A stretch of 25,209 bases of DNA from an uncultured Anaerococcus sp. (GCF_947253225.1 NZ_CAMXYR010000022.1:1-25209); one strand, 5' to 3'; shown: positions 17,136 to 23,746, numbered from the stretch's first letter. Numbers and translations: made by a program. Notes: generated by a model not told the origin, from the sequence alone.

Positions 17136-17948
17136 CTAATAAACTAAATCTTTGCACCTGTAGGTCTTCTCTATTTCTTCATCGGATGTTGAATCTTTTA
17201 GCTTCACACGAACTCTACAAGATTCTTTTACATAGTCGTTTTCAAGAACCATTCCGTAACCATCACAAGTTTCAACCCTCTGGCCTTCTTTGGGCATAGT
17301 TTTTTTTGCACACTTATAGCATTCCTGCTCATAGGAAAGGCAACACATAAGTCTTCCACAGATTCCAGAAATCTTGCTAGGATCTAGGGTTATATTTTGG
17401 TCTTTTGCCATTTTTATTGATAGTGGTTTGAAGTCATTTAAGAATCTTCCGCAACAGCACCTTTGGCCACATGAGCCGTAGTGCTCTATCATTTTTGCGT
17501 GATCCCTAACTCCAATCTGTCTCAATTCTATCCTATTTCTATATATAGCTGCCAAATCCTTTACCAAAGACCTAAAATCTACCCTATTTTCAGATTTGAA
17601 GTAGAAAGTGATTTTGCTCCTATCGAAAGTAAATTTTGCATCAACTATTTTCATAGAAAGACCATGTGCTATTGCTTTTTTTTGGCAAAGATCGATTGCG
17701 TATTTTGCATCTTCCTCATTCTTTTTGTGGTAACAGAGGTCATCTGCTGTTGCTTTTCTTATTACAGGGGAAAGTTTCTCATTAAAGGCTTCCTCTGATA
17801 AATCAACATCAGTTTGGGCAATCTCTGCTATTTCGATTCCATTAGATGTTTCTACAATAGCCATATCCTTGTAATTAAATTCTATTCCATCGGCATCAAA
17901 ATAGTAAATTTTGCCCGCTTGTCTAAATCTTATTCCTACAACCTTCAA
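17136..17948 (-). CDS. ricT: PSP1-domain protein RicT/YaaT
   Basis: The 270-residue protein has the PSP1 domain. The N terminus reads VVGIRFRQAGKIYYFD, and two cysteine-rich patches follow: C160 and C164-C166 (SCGQRCCCGRF), then C197, C202-C203, C210 and C213. In Bacillus, RicT forms with RicA and RicF an Fe-S complex that helps RNase Y process mRNAs; the same role here is inference, and ricA/ricF are not in the window. The start is a TTG in the codon directly after the in-frame holB stop, with GAGGGG about 9 nt upstream. The N terminus it gives matches the family exactly, so the start is well supported. It closes the tmk-darA-holB-ricT operon, an order also seen in Bacillus. Confidence 0.94.
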   Translation of the reverse strand: MKVVGIRFRQAGKIYYFDADGIEFNYKDMAIVETSNGIEIAEIAQTDVDLSEEAFNEKLSPVIRKATADDLCYHKKNEEDAKYAIDLCQKKAIAHGLSMKIVDAKFTFDRSKITFYFKSENRVDFRSLVKDLAAIYRNRIELRQIGVRDHAKMIEHYGSCGQRCCCGRFLNDFKPLSIKMAKDQNITLDPSKISGICGRLMCCLSYEQECYKCAKKTMPKEGQRVETCDGYGMVLENDYVKESCRVRVKLKDSTSDEEIEKTYRCKDLVY

Positions 17949-18740
17949 TCAGCTATTCCCCTCTCTAAATATAGTAAATATGATTTTTTCGATACTTAAA
18001 TCATAATTAATATTTGTTCTATAAGCTCTCTTTATATCTTCTAGTAGTATTACAATTTTTTCTATACTATCTAAACTCAACCCTTTAAATTTACCCATTG
18101 TGTAAATATCATCTGATGAAGTTAAGCCTTTTCCGTATTCATGCCTTAACAAATTTTGGAAGATTTCTTGGATAGATTTTATAATAGTTTGTCTTTCATC
18201 CTTGAATTTATTAAAAAAATCCTTGTTTTTATAAAAACTTTCTATCTTTCCATCGTAGACATCAGTTATGATTTTTTTGACCATATCCTTATCTATATCA
18301 AGCTCTTCTTGAGAAGATTCGATAGCAACTATTTGACACCTGGACCTAATGGTTGGAAGAATGGAATCCCTATTCACACAAGTGAAAATAATCTTCACAT
18401 ATGGTCTTAATTCTTCCAAACTTTTTAGCATGGCATTGGCACCTTCCTGCCTCATATCTTGAGCATTGTGGATAATGTATATTTTGATTTGTCCATTATC
18501 TGGTCCTAGGTAGATATTGTTTAGTATTTTTCTAATACTATCTATATCAATTACCCCACCTTCCTTATCAAGCAAGTATAAATCAGGATTAGATTCTATT
18601 TCTTCATTTATCCCATAAATATTAAATATTTTTCTTGCAAAATCCAAGGCAAAATCTTTATTTGATGATGGATTTTTCCCTTCAAATATATAACAACTAG
18701 CTAGAGTTTTATTCTTTAATTGATCATCTAATATGGTCAT
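17949..18740 (-). CDS. holB: DNA polymerase III delta-prime subunit
   Basis: This 263-residue protein is the clamp-loader delta-prime-like ATPase fold. The SRC motif appears in TIRSRCQ, and the sensor-like segment IIHNAQDMRQEGANAMLKSLEE matches DnaX/HolB. The P-loop position reads YIFEGKNPSSNK and is degenerate, as expected for delta-prime. The CxxCxxC zinc module usual between the P-loop and the DPD-like segment is absent, and the protein is shorter than the usual 310-330 residues. It overlaps the darA stop by 4 nt. Position between darA and ricT is the standard Firmicutes context and supports the name. Confidence 0.9.
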   Translation of the reverse strand: MTILDDQLKNKTLASCYIFEGKNPSSNKDFALDFARKIFNIYGINEEIESNPDLYLLDKEGGVIDIDSIRKILNNIYLGPDNGQIKIYIIHNAQDMRQEGANAMLKSLEELRPYVKIIFTCVNRDSILPTIRSRCQIVAIESSQEELDIDKDMVKKIITDVYDGKIESFYKNKDFFNKFKDERQTIIKSIQEIFQNLLRHEYGKGLTSSDDIYTMGKFKGLSLDSIEKIVILLEDIKRAYRTNINYDLSIEKIIFTIFREGNS

Positions 18741-19066
18741 AGTTGAATATATTTATCAACATCAACTAAAAATATAGTAGCTCCACCCACAGTTATATCA
18801 ATTGGAACTGTGTTTGTAAGTAGAGAACTTTCTGCTGTTGGGTTGATAATTGTTGTTGTCGTACTTCTTTTTTTGCAATTTTTTTCTATTATTCCCAATA
18901 CCTCATCAAGGTCAGCTTCTTCAACACCGATAAGAAGAGTAGTATTACCTTTTTTTAGAAATCCTCCTGTTGTAGCAAGTTTTGTTATCCTATAACCCTT
19001 ATCTGTTAGGGAATCTACCAAAAAGTTTACATCTGCATCTTGTACTATAGCTATCAATAATTTCAT
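18737..19066 (-). CDS. darA: Cyclic-di-AMP receptor DarA/PstA
   Basis: The 109-residue PII-like protein matches YaaQ of Bacillus closely: MKLLIAIVQDAD, then ITKLATTGGFLKKGNTTLLIGVE, and a C-terminal VGGATIFLVDVD. It forms trimers that bind c-di-AMP in other Firmicutes; its downstream partner is not established. It overlaps tmk and holB by 4 nt on each side (ATGA), so all four operon genes are translationally coupled. The family's long loop (about residues 66-88) is Thr/Ser-rich here. Confidence 0.95.
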   Translation of the reverse strand: MKLLIAIVQDADVNFLVDSLTDKGYRITKLATTGGFLKKGNTTLLIGVEEADLDEVLGIIEKNCKKRSTTTTIINPTAESSLLTNTVPIDITVGGATIFLVDVDKYIQL

Positions 19067-19692
19067 TGCATATCCTCCAATGATTCATAAATAAGTTTTA
19101 AAGCTTCGTCTGTTACTTCTTTGATTGATAGAGTTGCATCGATTTTTTTGACTTCGTCCTTATATTTTTCCGCCATTTTAACATAACCATCAAATATTTT
19201 CTTGTGGAAGTCAAAATCCTCATTCTCTAATCTGTCCGCTGAAAAATTCGCTCTCTTTCTTTCTAGGGCAGTCTTGTAATCTATATCAAAAAAAATTGTC
19301 AAATCAGCCCTCATCTTATTTGTAGCAAAGTCATTTATTTCTCTAACTTGGTCGATACCCAAACCCCTTCCTAAACCCTGGTAGAGCAGAGAACTTAGAA
19401 CAAACCTATCACATAAGACTAGTTTTCCTTCGTCTAATGCAGGTCTTATAGCTTCTTCGATAAGTTGGGCTCTTGATGCTGCAAATAGCAAACATTCACA
19501 TCTTGCAGTCATTTTTATATTGTCATTATCTATGATAAGATTCCTAATTTTTTCAGATATGGTCGTGCCACCTGGCTCCCTAAAATCAAGATAGTCTATG
19601 CCATCTTCATCCAACCTTCTCTTCACTTCTGTTAAAACACTTGTTTTTCCAGATCCATCAGGACCTTCAAATACTATTAATTTTCCATTCAT
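19063..19692 (-). CDS. tmk: Thymidylate kinase
   Basis: The 209-residue enzyme phosphorylates dTMP to dTDP. The P-loop FEGPDGSGKT starts at residue 8, the DR motif is in LCDRFVLSSLLYQG, and the LID region carries KRANFSADRLE. The start is fixed because the P-loop follows the ATG at once. No Shine-Dalgarno sequence precedes this ATG, and a perfect TATAAT ends 7 nt upstream, so the transcript would begin at or very near the start codon (a leaderless mRNA). The gene opens the tmk-darA-holB-ricT operon. Confidence 0.96.
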   Translation of the reverse strand: MNGKLIVFEGPDGSGKTSVLTEVKRRLDEDGIDYLDFREPGGTTISEKIRNLIIDNDNIKMTARCECLLFAASRAQLIEEAIRPALDEGKLVLCDRFVLSSLLYQGLGRGLGIDQVREINDFATNKMRADLTIFFDIDYKTALERKRANFSADRLENEDFDFHKKIFDGYVKMAEKYKDEVKKIDATLSIKEVTDEALKLIYESLEDMQ

Positions 19693-19699
19693 ATGTAAT

Positions 19700-19705
19700 A
19701 TTATA
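19700..19705 (-). promoter_or_regulatory. -10 element of the tmk operon (leaderless start)
   Basis: TATAAT on the minus strand ends 7 nt before the tmk ATG. A second TATAAT lies at 19715-19710. No good -35 is seen at 16-18 nt from either; TTGTAA at 19732-19727 is 21 nt from the first. Confidence 0.55.
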
Positions 19706-19750
19706 TCATATTATAGGAAATTTTATTTACAATTTTCATACAAATTATGC

Positions 19751-19774
19751 AAAAAAAAAGACCTGTAGGCCTTT
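19751..19774 (-). terminator. Intrinsic terminator of the L25 gene
   Basis: AAAGGCC and GGTCTTT (minus strand) form a 7-bp stem with one G-U around a TACA loop, followed by nine T. It starts about 5 nt after the L25 stop. Confidence 0.92.
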
Positions 19775-19778
19775 TTAA

Positions 19779-20426
19779 TTATTCTTCGCTTGATTCAGCT
19801 TCTTTTGTTTCTCCAACAGTTGGAACATCAGCTGCACTAGCTTCTTCTCCATCTTCAGGAATTGCTTCTTCACTTGGTTCTTGAAGTGAGCAGATAACTT
19901 CTTCAGCATCTAGTAGAATTGTAATATTTTCATTCTTAGCTATATCAAGATCAGCTACTGTTCTATTTTCTCCAATTTGAAGGTTGCTTACTTCAACATC
20001 AGCTGTTTGTGGAATGTATTTAGGTAGACATTCTACTTCAACTACGTCGATATTTTGAACAAGTACTGATGGCTCAACTCTTATATCATCTCTTCCAACT
20101 AATACAACTGGAACTTGAACTCTTATTGCTTCATTTTGGTTGATAGCTTGGAAATCAACGTGTAAGAATTGGTTCTTGAATGGGTGGCTTTGGTAAGCTT
20201 TGATAAGAACATCCTTTGTTTCACCACCAAAGTCTAGGGTAATGATTGTTGATGTACCTGCTTGTCTTAGTGCTTTTTCAAAATTTCTAGATGTTACTTG
20301 AACATTAATATTTTCTTCATCTTTGGCATAGATAACTCCTGGAATAAATTCTTCACTTCTAAGCTTATTAACTTTGTTTTTACCAGTAGCATCTCTTCTT
20401 TGTGCTTGTAAAACTATGTCTGCCAT
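19779..20426 (-). CDS. rplY: 50S ribosomal protein L25/general stress protein Ctc
   Basis: The 215-residue protein is the long two-domain Ctc (TL5) form of L25. It has an N-terminal 5S rRNA-binding domain (LQAQRRDATGKNKVNKLR) and a C-terminal TL5 beta domain. An acidic, Ala/Glu-rich tail of about 30 residues ends it. In Bacillus, Ctc associates with ribosomes under stress. The ATG follows AAGGAGG. The gene is flanked by its own promoter and terminator and is read divergently from tpx, which may couple a stress-related ribosomal protein and a peroxidase; this is inference from position only. Confidence 0.95.
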   Translation of the reverse strand: MADIVLQAQRRDATGKNKVNKLRSEEFIPGVIYAKDEENINVQVTSRNFEKALRQAGTSTIITLDFGGETKDVLIKAYQSHPFKNQFLHVDFQAINQNEAIRVQVPVVLVGRDDIRVEPSVLVQNIDVVEVECLPKYIPQTADVEVSNLQIGENRTVADLDIAKNENITILLDAEEVICSLQEPSEEAIPEDGEEASAADVPTVGETKEAESSEE

Positions 20427-20455
20427 GTTGCCTCCTTATATATTCATACTCACTA

Positions 20456-20484
20456 ATTATACCTCATAATCCTATCATTTACAA
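20456..20484 (-). promoter_or_regulatory. Promoter of the L25 gene
   Basis: On the minus strand TTGTAA (20484-20479) and TATAAT (20461-20456) are separated by exactly 17 nt. It faces away from the tpx promoter, about 30 bp from the tpx -10. Confidence 0.82.
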
Positions 20485-20514
20485 TATTTTAAGTTTTATA
20501 TATCATTATTCGGG

Positions 20515-20520
20515 TATAAT
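20515..20520 (+). promoter_or_regulatory. -10 element of tpx
   Basis: A perfect TATAAT stands 33 nt before the tpx ATG. No recognisable -35 lies 16-18 nt upstream, which would fit a promoter needing an activator. AAAGGA precedes the ATG as ribosome binding site. Confidence 0.65.
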
Positions 20521-20553
20521 AATTTTGTAAATAGAATATAGAAAGGATAAATT

Positions 20554-21063
20554 ATGTCAAGACAAATAAAATTTGGAACAGTAGATGTTACTGTAGATGG
20601 TGAAAAACTTAAAGTAGGCGATAAAGCACCAATATTTAAGGCTATAAATACAGACCTTACGGACTATTCTTCAACAGAAGATGAAGGTAAGATAAGACTT
20701 ATTTCAGTTATACCATCAATCGATACATCTGTTTGTGAAATTCAGACAACGATGTTTACGAAAGCTGCTGAAAATTTTTCAGACCAAGTTGTCCTACTTA
20801 CAATTTCTAACGACTTGCCTTTTGCACAAGTTAGATTTTCAAATGATAAGGAGATCTCAAATAACAAATTCGTTTCCGACTATATTTACCAAGACTTCGC
20901 AAAAAAATATTCTACCCTAATAAATGAATTGCGATTATTAAATAGGGCTGTTTTCGTAATTGATAGAGATGATACTATTGTCTATGCAGAATACCTAGAC
21001 CAAAATACAGACCTTCCTGATTATGAAAAAGCTATTGAAGAAGTAAAAAAATTAGACAAGTAA
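20554..21063 (+). CDS. tpx: Thiol peroxidase (Tpx), single-cysteine form
   Basis: The 169-residue peroxiredoxin reduces hydrogen and organic peroxides. The active-site pattern P54-SID-T58-SV-C61 keeps the peroxidatic cysteine, and LPFAQVRF follows as in Tpx. The usual resolving cysteine after this RF pair (C95 of E. coli, RFCG) is Ser96 here, and no other cysteine exists in the protein. It should therefore work as a 1-Cys enzyme, reduced by an external thiol rather than by its own disulfide. It is the only plus-strand protein gene, diverging from L25 and converging on folD, and it ends in a shared palindrome. AAAGGA precedes the ATG. Confidence 0.93.
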   Translation: MSRQIKFGTVDVTVDGEKLKVGDKAPIFKAINTDLTDYSSTEDEGKIRLISVIPSIDTSVCEIQTTMFTKAAENFSDQVVLLTISNDLPFAQVRFSNDKEISNNKFVSDYIYQDFAKKYSTLINELRLLNRAVFVIDRDDTIVYAEYLDQNTDLPDYEKAIEEVKKLDK

Positions 21064-21144
21064 AAAAACTCCATTTAAGTGAGCTATCCAATTAAGTTAG
21101 TTTATTAAACTTCGAGAGGACGTTCCCTTAAACCGGAGTTTTTT
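21063..21144. terminator. Long palindrome between tpx and folD, likely bidirectional terminator
   Basis: AAAAAACTCC (21063-21072) and GGAGTTTTTT (21135-21144) are perfect inverted arms, each with the T run needed for termination in one direction. Inner arms TTTAAG and CTTAAA extend the stem. The element starts in the tpx stop codon and ends in the folD stop codon. The 62-nt interior contains further pairing segments, longer than an ordinary terminator loop. Confidence 0.7.
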
Positions 21145-21925
21145 ATTGCATTGAATTGAGCAGGCACAGGGTTGTAATGACTCCTATGCCTTTTTTATTA
21201 GTCAATACATTAACATTCATATCTTCAAGAGATTCGTAGTCAACATCACCCATAAGCCTTCCATCAACAAATGAAGTACCGACATCAATTATTGTCATAT
21301 TATCCTTAAAAAAGCTTTTATCGTAGTAGTTGGCTCTACCAATTGCTGTTATGAATATATCTGAACCCTTAATATAGTTTTTAGAATTATTAGTAGTGCT
21401 ATTTATTATAGTAACTGTAGCCCCCCTGCTTATCAGATAAGCTGCAAGAGGCTTTCCTATAATTGTAGTTCTATTGGCAATTGTTATATTGATTCCCCTA
21501 AGGTCAGAAAAGGAGTCATCAATAAATCTTGCAAGGGCTTTAGCTGTTGCAGGAAGTGATGACCTATCCCCTTCCATACTAAGACCAAGACTTTTATAGG
21601 TAAATCCATCTAAATCCCTAAGTTTAATCTCGTTTTTTAATAAAGTTAAATCATCATCTTTGCCAAAGGGTGCTAGAATAATATAACCGTCGTTTTCATC
21701 TAAAGTATTTATATAAGTTAGGATTTCACTTATATTTTTATCTCCAAATTCACATTCTTTATAAGAAATTCCAAATTCTACACATCTTTTTATAATCATT
21801 TTTTTATAAAAATTCGCCTCTTCAGTAGGATTTTTACTAAAGAGATGAATAGAATTCTTAATTTTCCCTTCCTTGAGTTCATTTATTATTTTGTCTTTTA
21901 TTTTATCTGTAGTAAGAAGTTTCAT
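21143..21925 (-). CDS. folD: FolD-like methylenetetrahydrofolate dehydrogenase/cyclohydrolase homologue, divergent
   Basis: The 260-residue protein matches FolD along its length: LRDLDGFT (D106, like E. coli D121), IIGKPLAAYLI at 155-165, then SDIFITAIGRANYYD, IIDVGTSFVDGRLMGDVDYES. It is about 25 residues short. Several signature residues differ. The usual PGGVGPMT segment reads KKGIGVITT (244-252). The VQLPLP segment is ILAPFG. VGRSNIVGKP reads ANRTTIIGKP. The catalytic lysine four residues after the helix tyrosine (Y40) appears as Ile44, unless the alignment shifts. Folate interconversion activity is thus uncertain. GGAGG precedes the ATG, but the NlpC terminator ends just upstream, leaving no room for a promoter. 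FolD homology is clear; retained activity is not. Confidence 0.8.
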   Translation of the reverse strand: MKLLTTDKIKDKIINELKEGKIKNSIHLFSKNPTEEANFYKKMIIKRCVEFGISYKECEFGDKNISEILTYINTLDENDGYIILAPFGKDDDLTLLKNEIKLRDLDGFTYKSLGLSMEGDRSSLPATAKALARFIDDSFSDLRGINITIANRTTIIGKPLAAYLISRGATVTIINSTTNNSKNYIKGSDIFITAIGRANYYDKSFFKDNMTIIDVGTSFVDGRLMGDVDYESLEDMNVNVLTNKKGIGVITTLCLLNSMQ

Positions 21926-21937
21926 TTTACCTCCATA

Positions 21938-21971
21938 GAAAAAGCCCCAATTAGGAATATCCTAATCAGGG
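21938..21971 (-). terminator. Intrinsic terminator of the NlpC/P60 gene
   Basis: An 11-bp stem with two G-U pairs (21971-21961 with 21955-21945) closes a 5-nt loop and is followed by a T run (21943-21939). It lies about 14 nt after the NlpC/P60 stop and about 20 nt before the folD start. Confidence 0.88.
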
Positions 21972-21985
21972 TCTTATAAGATTTC

Positions 21986-23563
21986 TTAGTAAATTCTTTT
22001 TGCACCAGCGAATGATGATTGGTAATAAGAGTTATAAATATTATCGTATTTAACACCTGTTGCTGGAGTTGAGGCGTGGATAAATGTTCCGTCAGAACTT
22101 ACCATTATACCTACATGGTCAATTCTTCCACCAGTAGAGAAGAACACAAGGTCTCCTGCTTGTAGGTTATTAAAATCAACTGAATAACCATATGAATATT
22201 GAGCAGCTGATTGGTGTGGGATATAAACTCCTAGTTGAGAGTAAACATAGGATGTTAAACCTGAACAGTCAAATCCAACATTTGGATCGGCTGCACCCCA
22301 TATATATGGAAGTCCTACGAATTGGCTTGCAATGTTAGCTGCACTTTGACCAGACCCTGATACTTGAGGAGCTTGTTTCTCAACTGATGCTTCCTCTGCC
22401 ACTTCTTCTTTAGGTGCTGGAGCAGGAGCTGGTTTTGCAACTTCTTTGGCAACTTCTGTATCGGAAATGTAATCTAATGAAACGTAACCAGTTTGACCAT
22501 TGTAGTTAATAGCGAGCCATCCATTTGAAGCTTGACCTTCTAGCCATTCACCTTTTTTAACAGAACCAATTATATTTCCATTTGCACTGCTTCTAACATT
22601 TAGGATAGAAGTGCTTACCCAGCCAGTTTTATAGTAAGATTGAGCTTTTGCAGCTCTTGATTCCTGGGCTGCTTTAGCCTCTTGAGCCTTTTTAGCTTCC
22701 TCAGCTTTTCTTGCCTCTTCAGCTTTCTTAGCTTCTTCAGCTTTTCTTGCCTCTTCGGCTTTTTTAGCTTCTTCAGCCTTTCTTACCTCTTCGGCTTTCT
22801 TAGCTTCTTCAGCCTTTCTTGCCTCTTCGGCTTTTTTAGCTTCTTCAGCCTTTCTTGCCTCTTCAGCTATTTTAGCTTCCTCAGCCTCTTTAGCCTCTTG
22901 GGCAATTCTTGCTTCTTCTTTTTCTTTTATTGATCTTACTAAGTCTTCTGGATATGAATCAGTAAGAAATTCTTCTTTTATGTATCCTGCTTCTGTGCCA
23001 AGGAATCCATCTTCTAGTTTTCCGATAACCTTATCACCTGCTTTTAATGTAGCAAGGATATTATTATCATCTAGGTCTTTTGAACTTCTTAGGTTAACTA
23101 ACTCAGCGTTAACATATTTTACAGAAGTTACATCTGCAACTGGTTGGCTTTCTTTTTCTGCAACTTCCTTGGTGTCTTTTACTTCTTCAGAAGATTTTTC
23201 ATCCGAATCAGTTGTTTTAACATCCTCAGATTTATCTTCTTTGGCATCCTTTAATACTGATTTTTTAGCAAGCCTTTGTGCCTTGATCTCAACTAAAGCA
23301 TCATTAGCGGCTTTTTCAATCAAGCCTTGTTTTTGATTATTAGAACTAGCTTCTTGACTTACTTTTGTATTTTTAACTTCACTAGTATATTCATTTTTCA
23401 CTAAATCATAATCAGAATAACTATCTGTATAGTCAACATCTGAAATTAACGAGTTTGTGTGTTGATCTTGGTCTAAATTTCCTATAGTAGTCGCGTATGC
23501 ACTAGCACCTGCTGAAACTGCAGCTATAACTGATAGCATAGCTCCTATTTTTTTCTTATTCAT
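21986..23563 (-). CDS. Secreted NlpC/P60 peptidoglycan hydrolase with two SH3b domains
   Basis: The 525-residue protein has an N-terminal signal peptide (Lys-rich start, hydrophobic core, likely cleavage near residue 24, ASAYA). An SH3b-like domain follows (about 146-200). A charged helix of Ala/Glu/Lys repeats covers about 210-305. A second SH3b domain (about 314-365, GWVSTSILNVRSS) and a Pro/Ala linker lead to a C-terminal NlpC/P60 cysteine peptidase domain (about 405-525). The catalytic residues are Cys433 in FDCSG, His483 in DHVGIM and probably His496. Such enzymes cut stem peptides of peptidoglycan outside the cell; substrate bond is not known. The ATG at 23563 follows GGAGGA (23568-23573); an in-frame ATG 5 codons upstream would overlap that site. 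A near-consensus promoter and a WalR-like box stand upstream. Confidence 0.94.
   Translation of the reverse strand: MNKKKIGAMLSVIAAVSAGASAYATTIGNLDQDQHTNSLISDVDYTDSYSDYDLVKNEYTSEVKNTKVSQEASSNNQKQGLIEKAANDALVEIKAQRLAKKSVLKDAKEDKSEDVKTTDSDEKSSEEVKDTKEVAEKESQPVADVTSVKYVNAELVNLRSSKDLDDNNILATLKAGDKVIGKLEDGFLGTEAGYIKEEFLTDSYPEDLVRSIKEKEEARIAQEAKEAEEAKIAEEARKAEEAKKAEEARKAEEAKKAEEVRKAEEAKKAEEARKAEEAKKAEEARKAEEAKKAQEAKAAQESRAAKAQSYYKTGWVSTSILNVRSSANGNIIGSVKKGEWLEGQASNGWLAINYNGQTGYVSLDYISDTEVAKEVAKPAPAPAPKEEVAEEASVEKQAPQVSGSGQSAANIASQFVGLPYIWGAADPNVGFDCSGLTSYVYSQLGVYIPHQSAAQYSYGYSVDFNNLQAGDLVFFSTGGRIDHVGIMVSSDGTFIHASTPATGVKYDNIYNSYYQSSFAGAKRIY
22688..22867 (-). repeat. Five 36-bp in-frame tandem repeats (coding)
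   Basis: Five units encode AEEARKAEEAKK (one has AEEVRK), residues 233-292 of the hydrolase. Codon-level differences between units (GCT/GCC, GAG/GAA) show they are not freshly copied, yet unit length is constant, as for a rigid charged helix. Weaker repeats flank both ends. Confidence 0.95.
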
Positions 23564-23633
23564 TAAGTCCTCCATCATATATTGTAATGAAAATTTTATA
23601 ATTTAATTTATGTCTGTTTTGAAATCTACTTGT

Positions 23634-23662
23634 ATTTTATATCTTTTTAACAAAAGTGTCAA
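23634..23662 (-). promoter_or_regulatory. Promoter of the NlpC/P60 gene
   Basis: On the minus strand TTGACA (23662-23657) and TAAAAT (23639-23634) are separated by exactly 17 nt; the -35 is perfect. The leader would be about 60 nt. Confidence 0.88.
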
Positions 23663-23668
23663 GAATTA

Positions 23669-23685
23669 GTTACAAAAAAATTACA
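23669..23685 (-). promoter_or_regulatory. Candidate WalR (YycF) binding site
   Basis: On the minus strand TGTAAT (23685-23680), five T, TGTAAC (23674-23669) fits the consensus TGTWAH-N5-TGTWAH exactly. It lies 6 bp upstream of the -35 of a cell-wall hydrolase gene, the class of gene WalR controls in Bacillus and Staphylococcus. Confidence 0.65.
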
Positions 23686-23700
23686 CTTTCCTGTATTTTA

Positions 23701-23746
23701 TTTAGTTATATTGTTCAATTCTTGATATTTTGCCAATATAACTAAA
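23701..23746. repeat. Perfect 13-bp inverted repeat
   Basis: TTTAGTTATATTG (23701-23713) and CAATATAACTAAA (23734-23746) are perfect inverted copies around a 20-nt loop. A run of seven T follows on the plus strand, so it has terminator form in that direction although no plus-strand gene lies upstream. On the minus strand it stands upstream of the NlpC/P60 promoter. Confidence 0.8.

Noticed and set aside
17481..17798. 105-residue plus-strand open frame
   Set aside because: It is antisense to ricT and its residues mirror the Cys-rich and Lys-rich codons of that gene; nothing else supports it.
22688..22867. Regular 36-bp repeats resembling a CRISPR array
   Set aside because: The units are contiguous without spacers, lie in frame within the NlpC/P60 gene, and differ at synonymous positions; no cas gene is near.
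22682..22933. Plus-strand open frame rich in Ser, Phe and Leu
   Set aside because: It is the antisense of the Ala/Glu/Lys repeat, whose biased codons keep the other strand open; no ribosome binding site or family resemblance.
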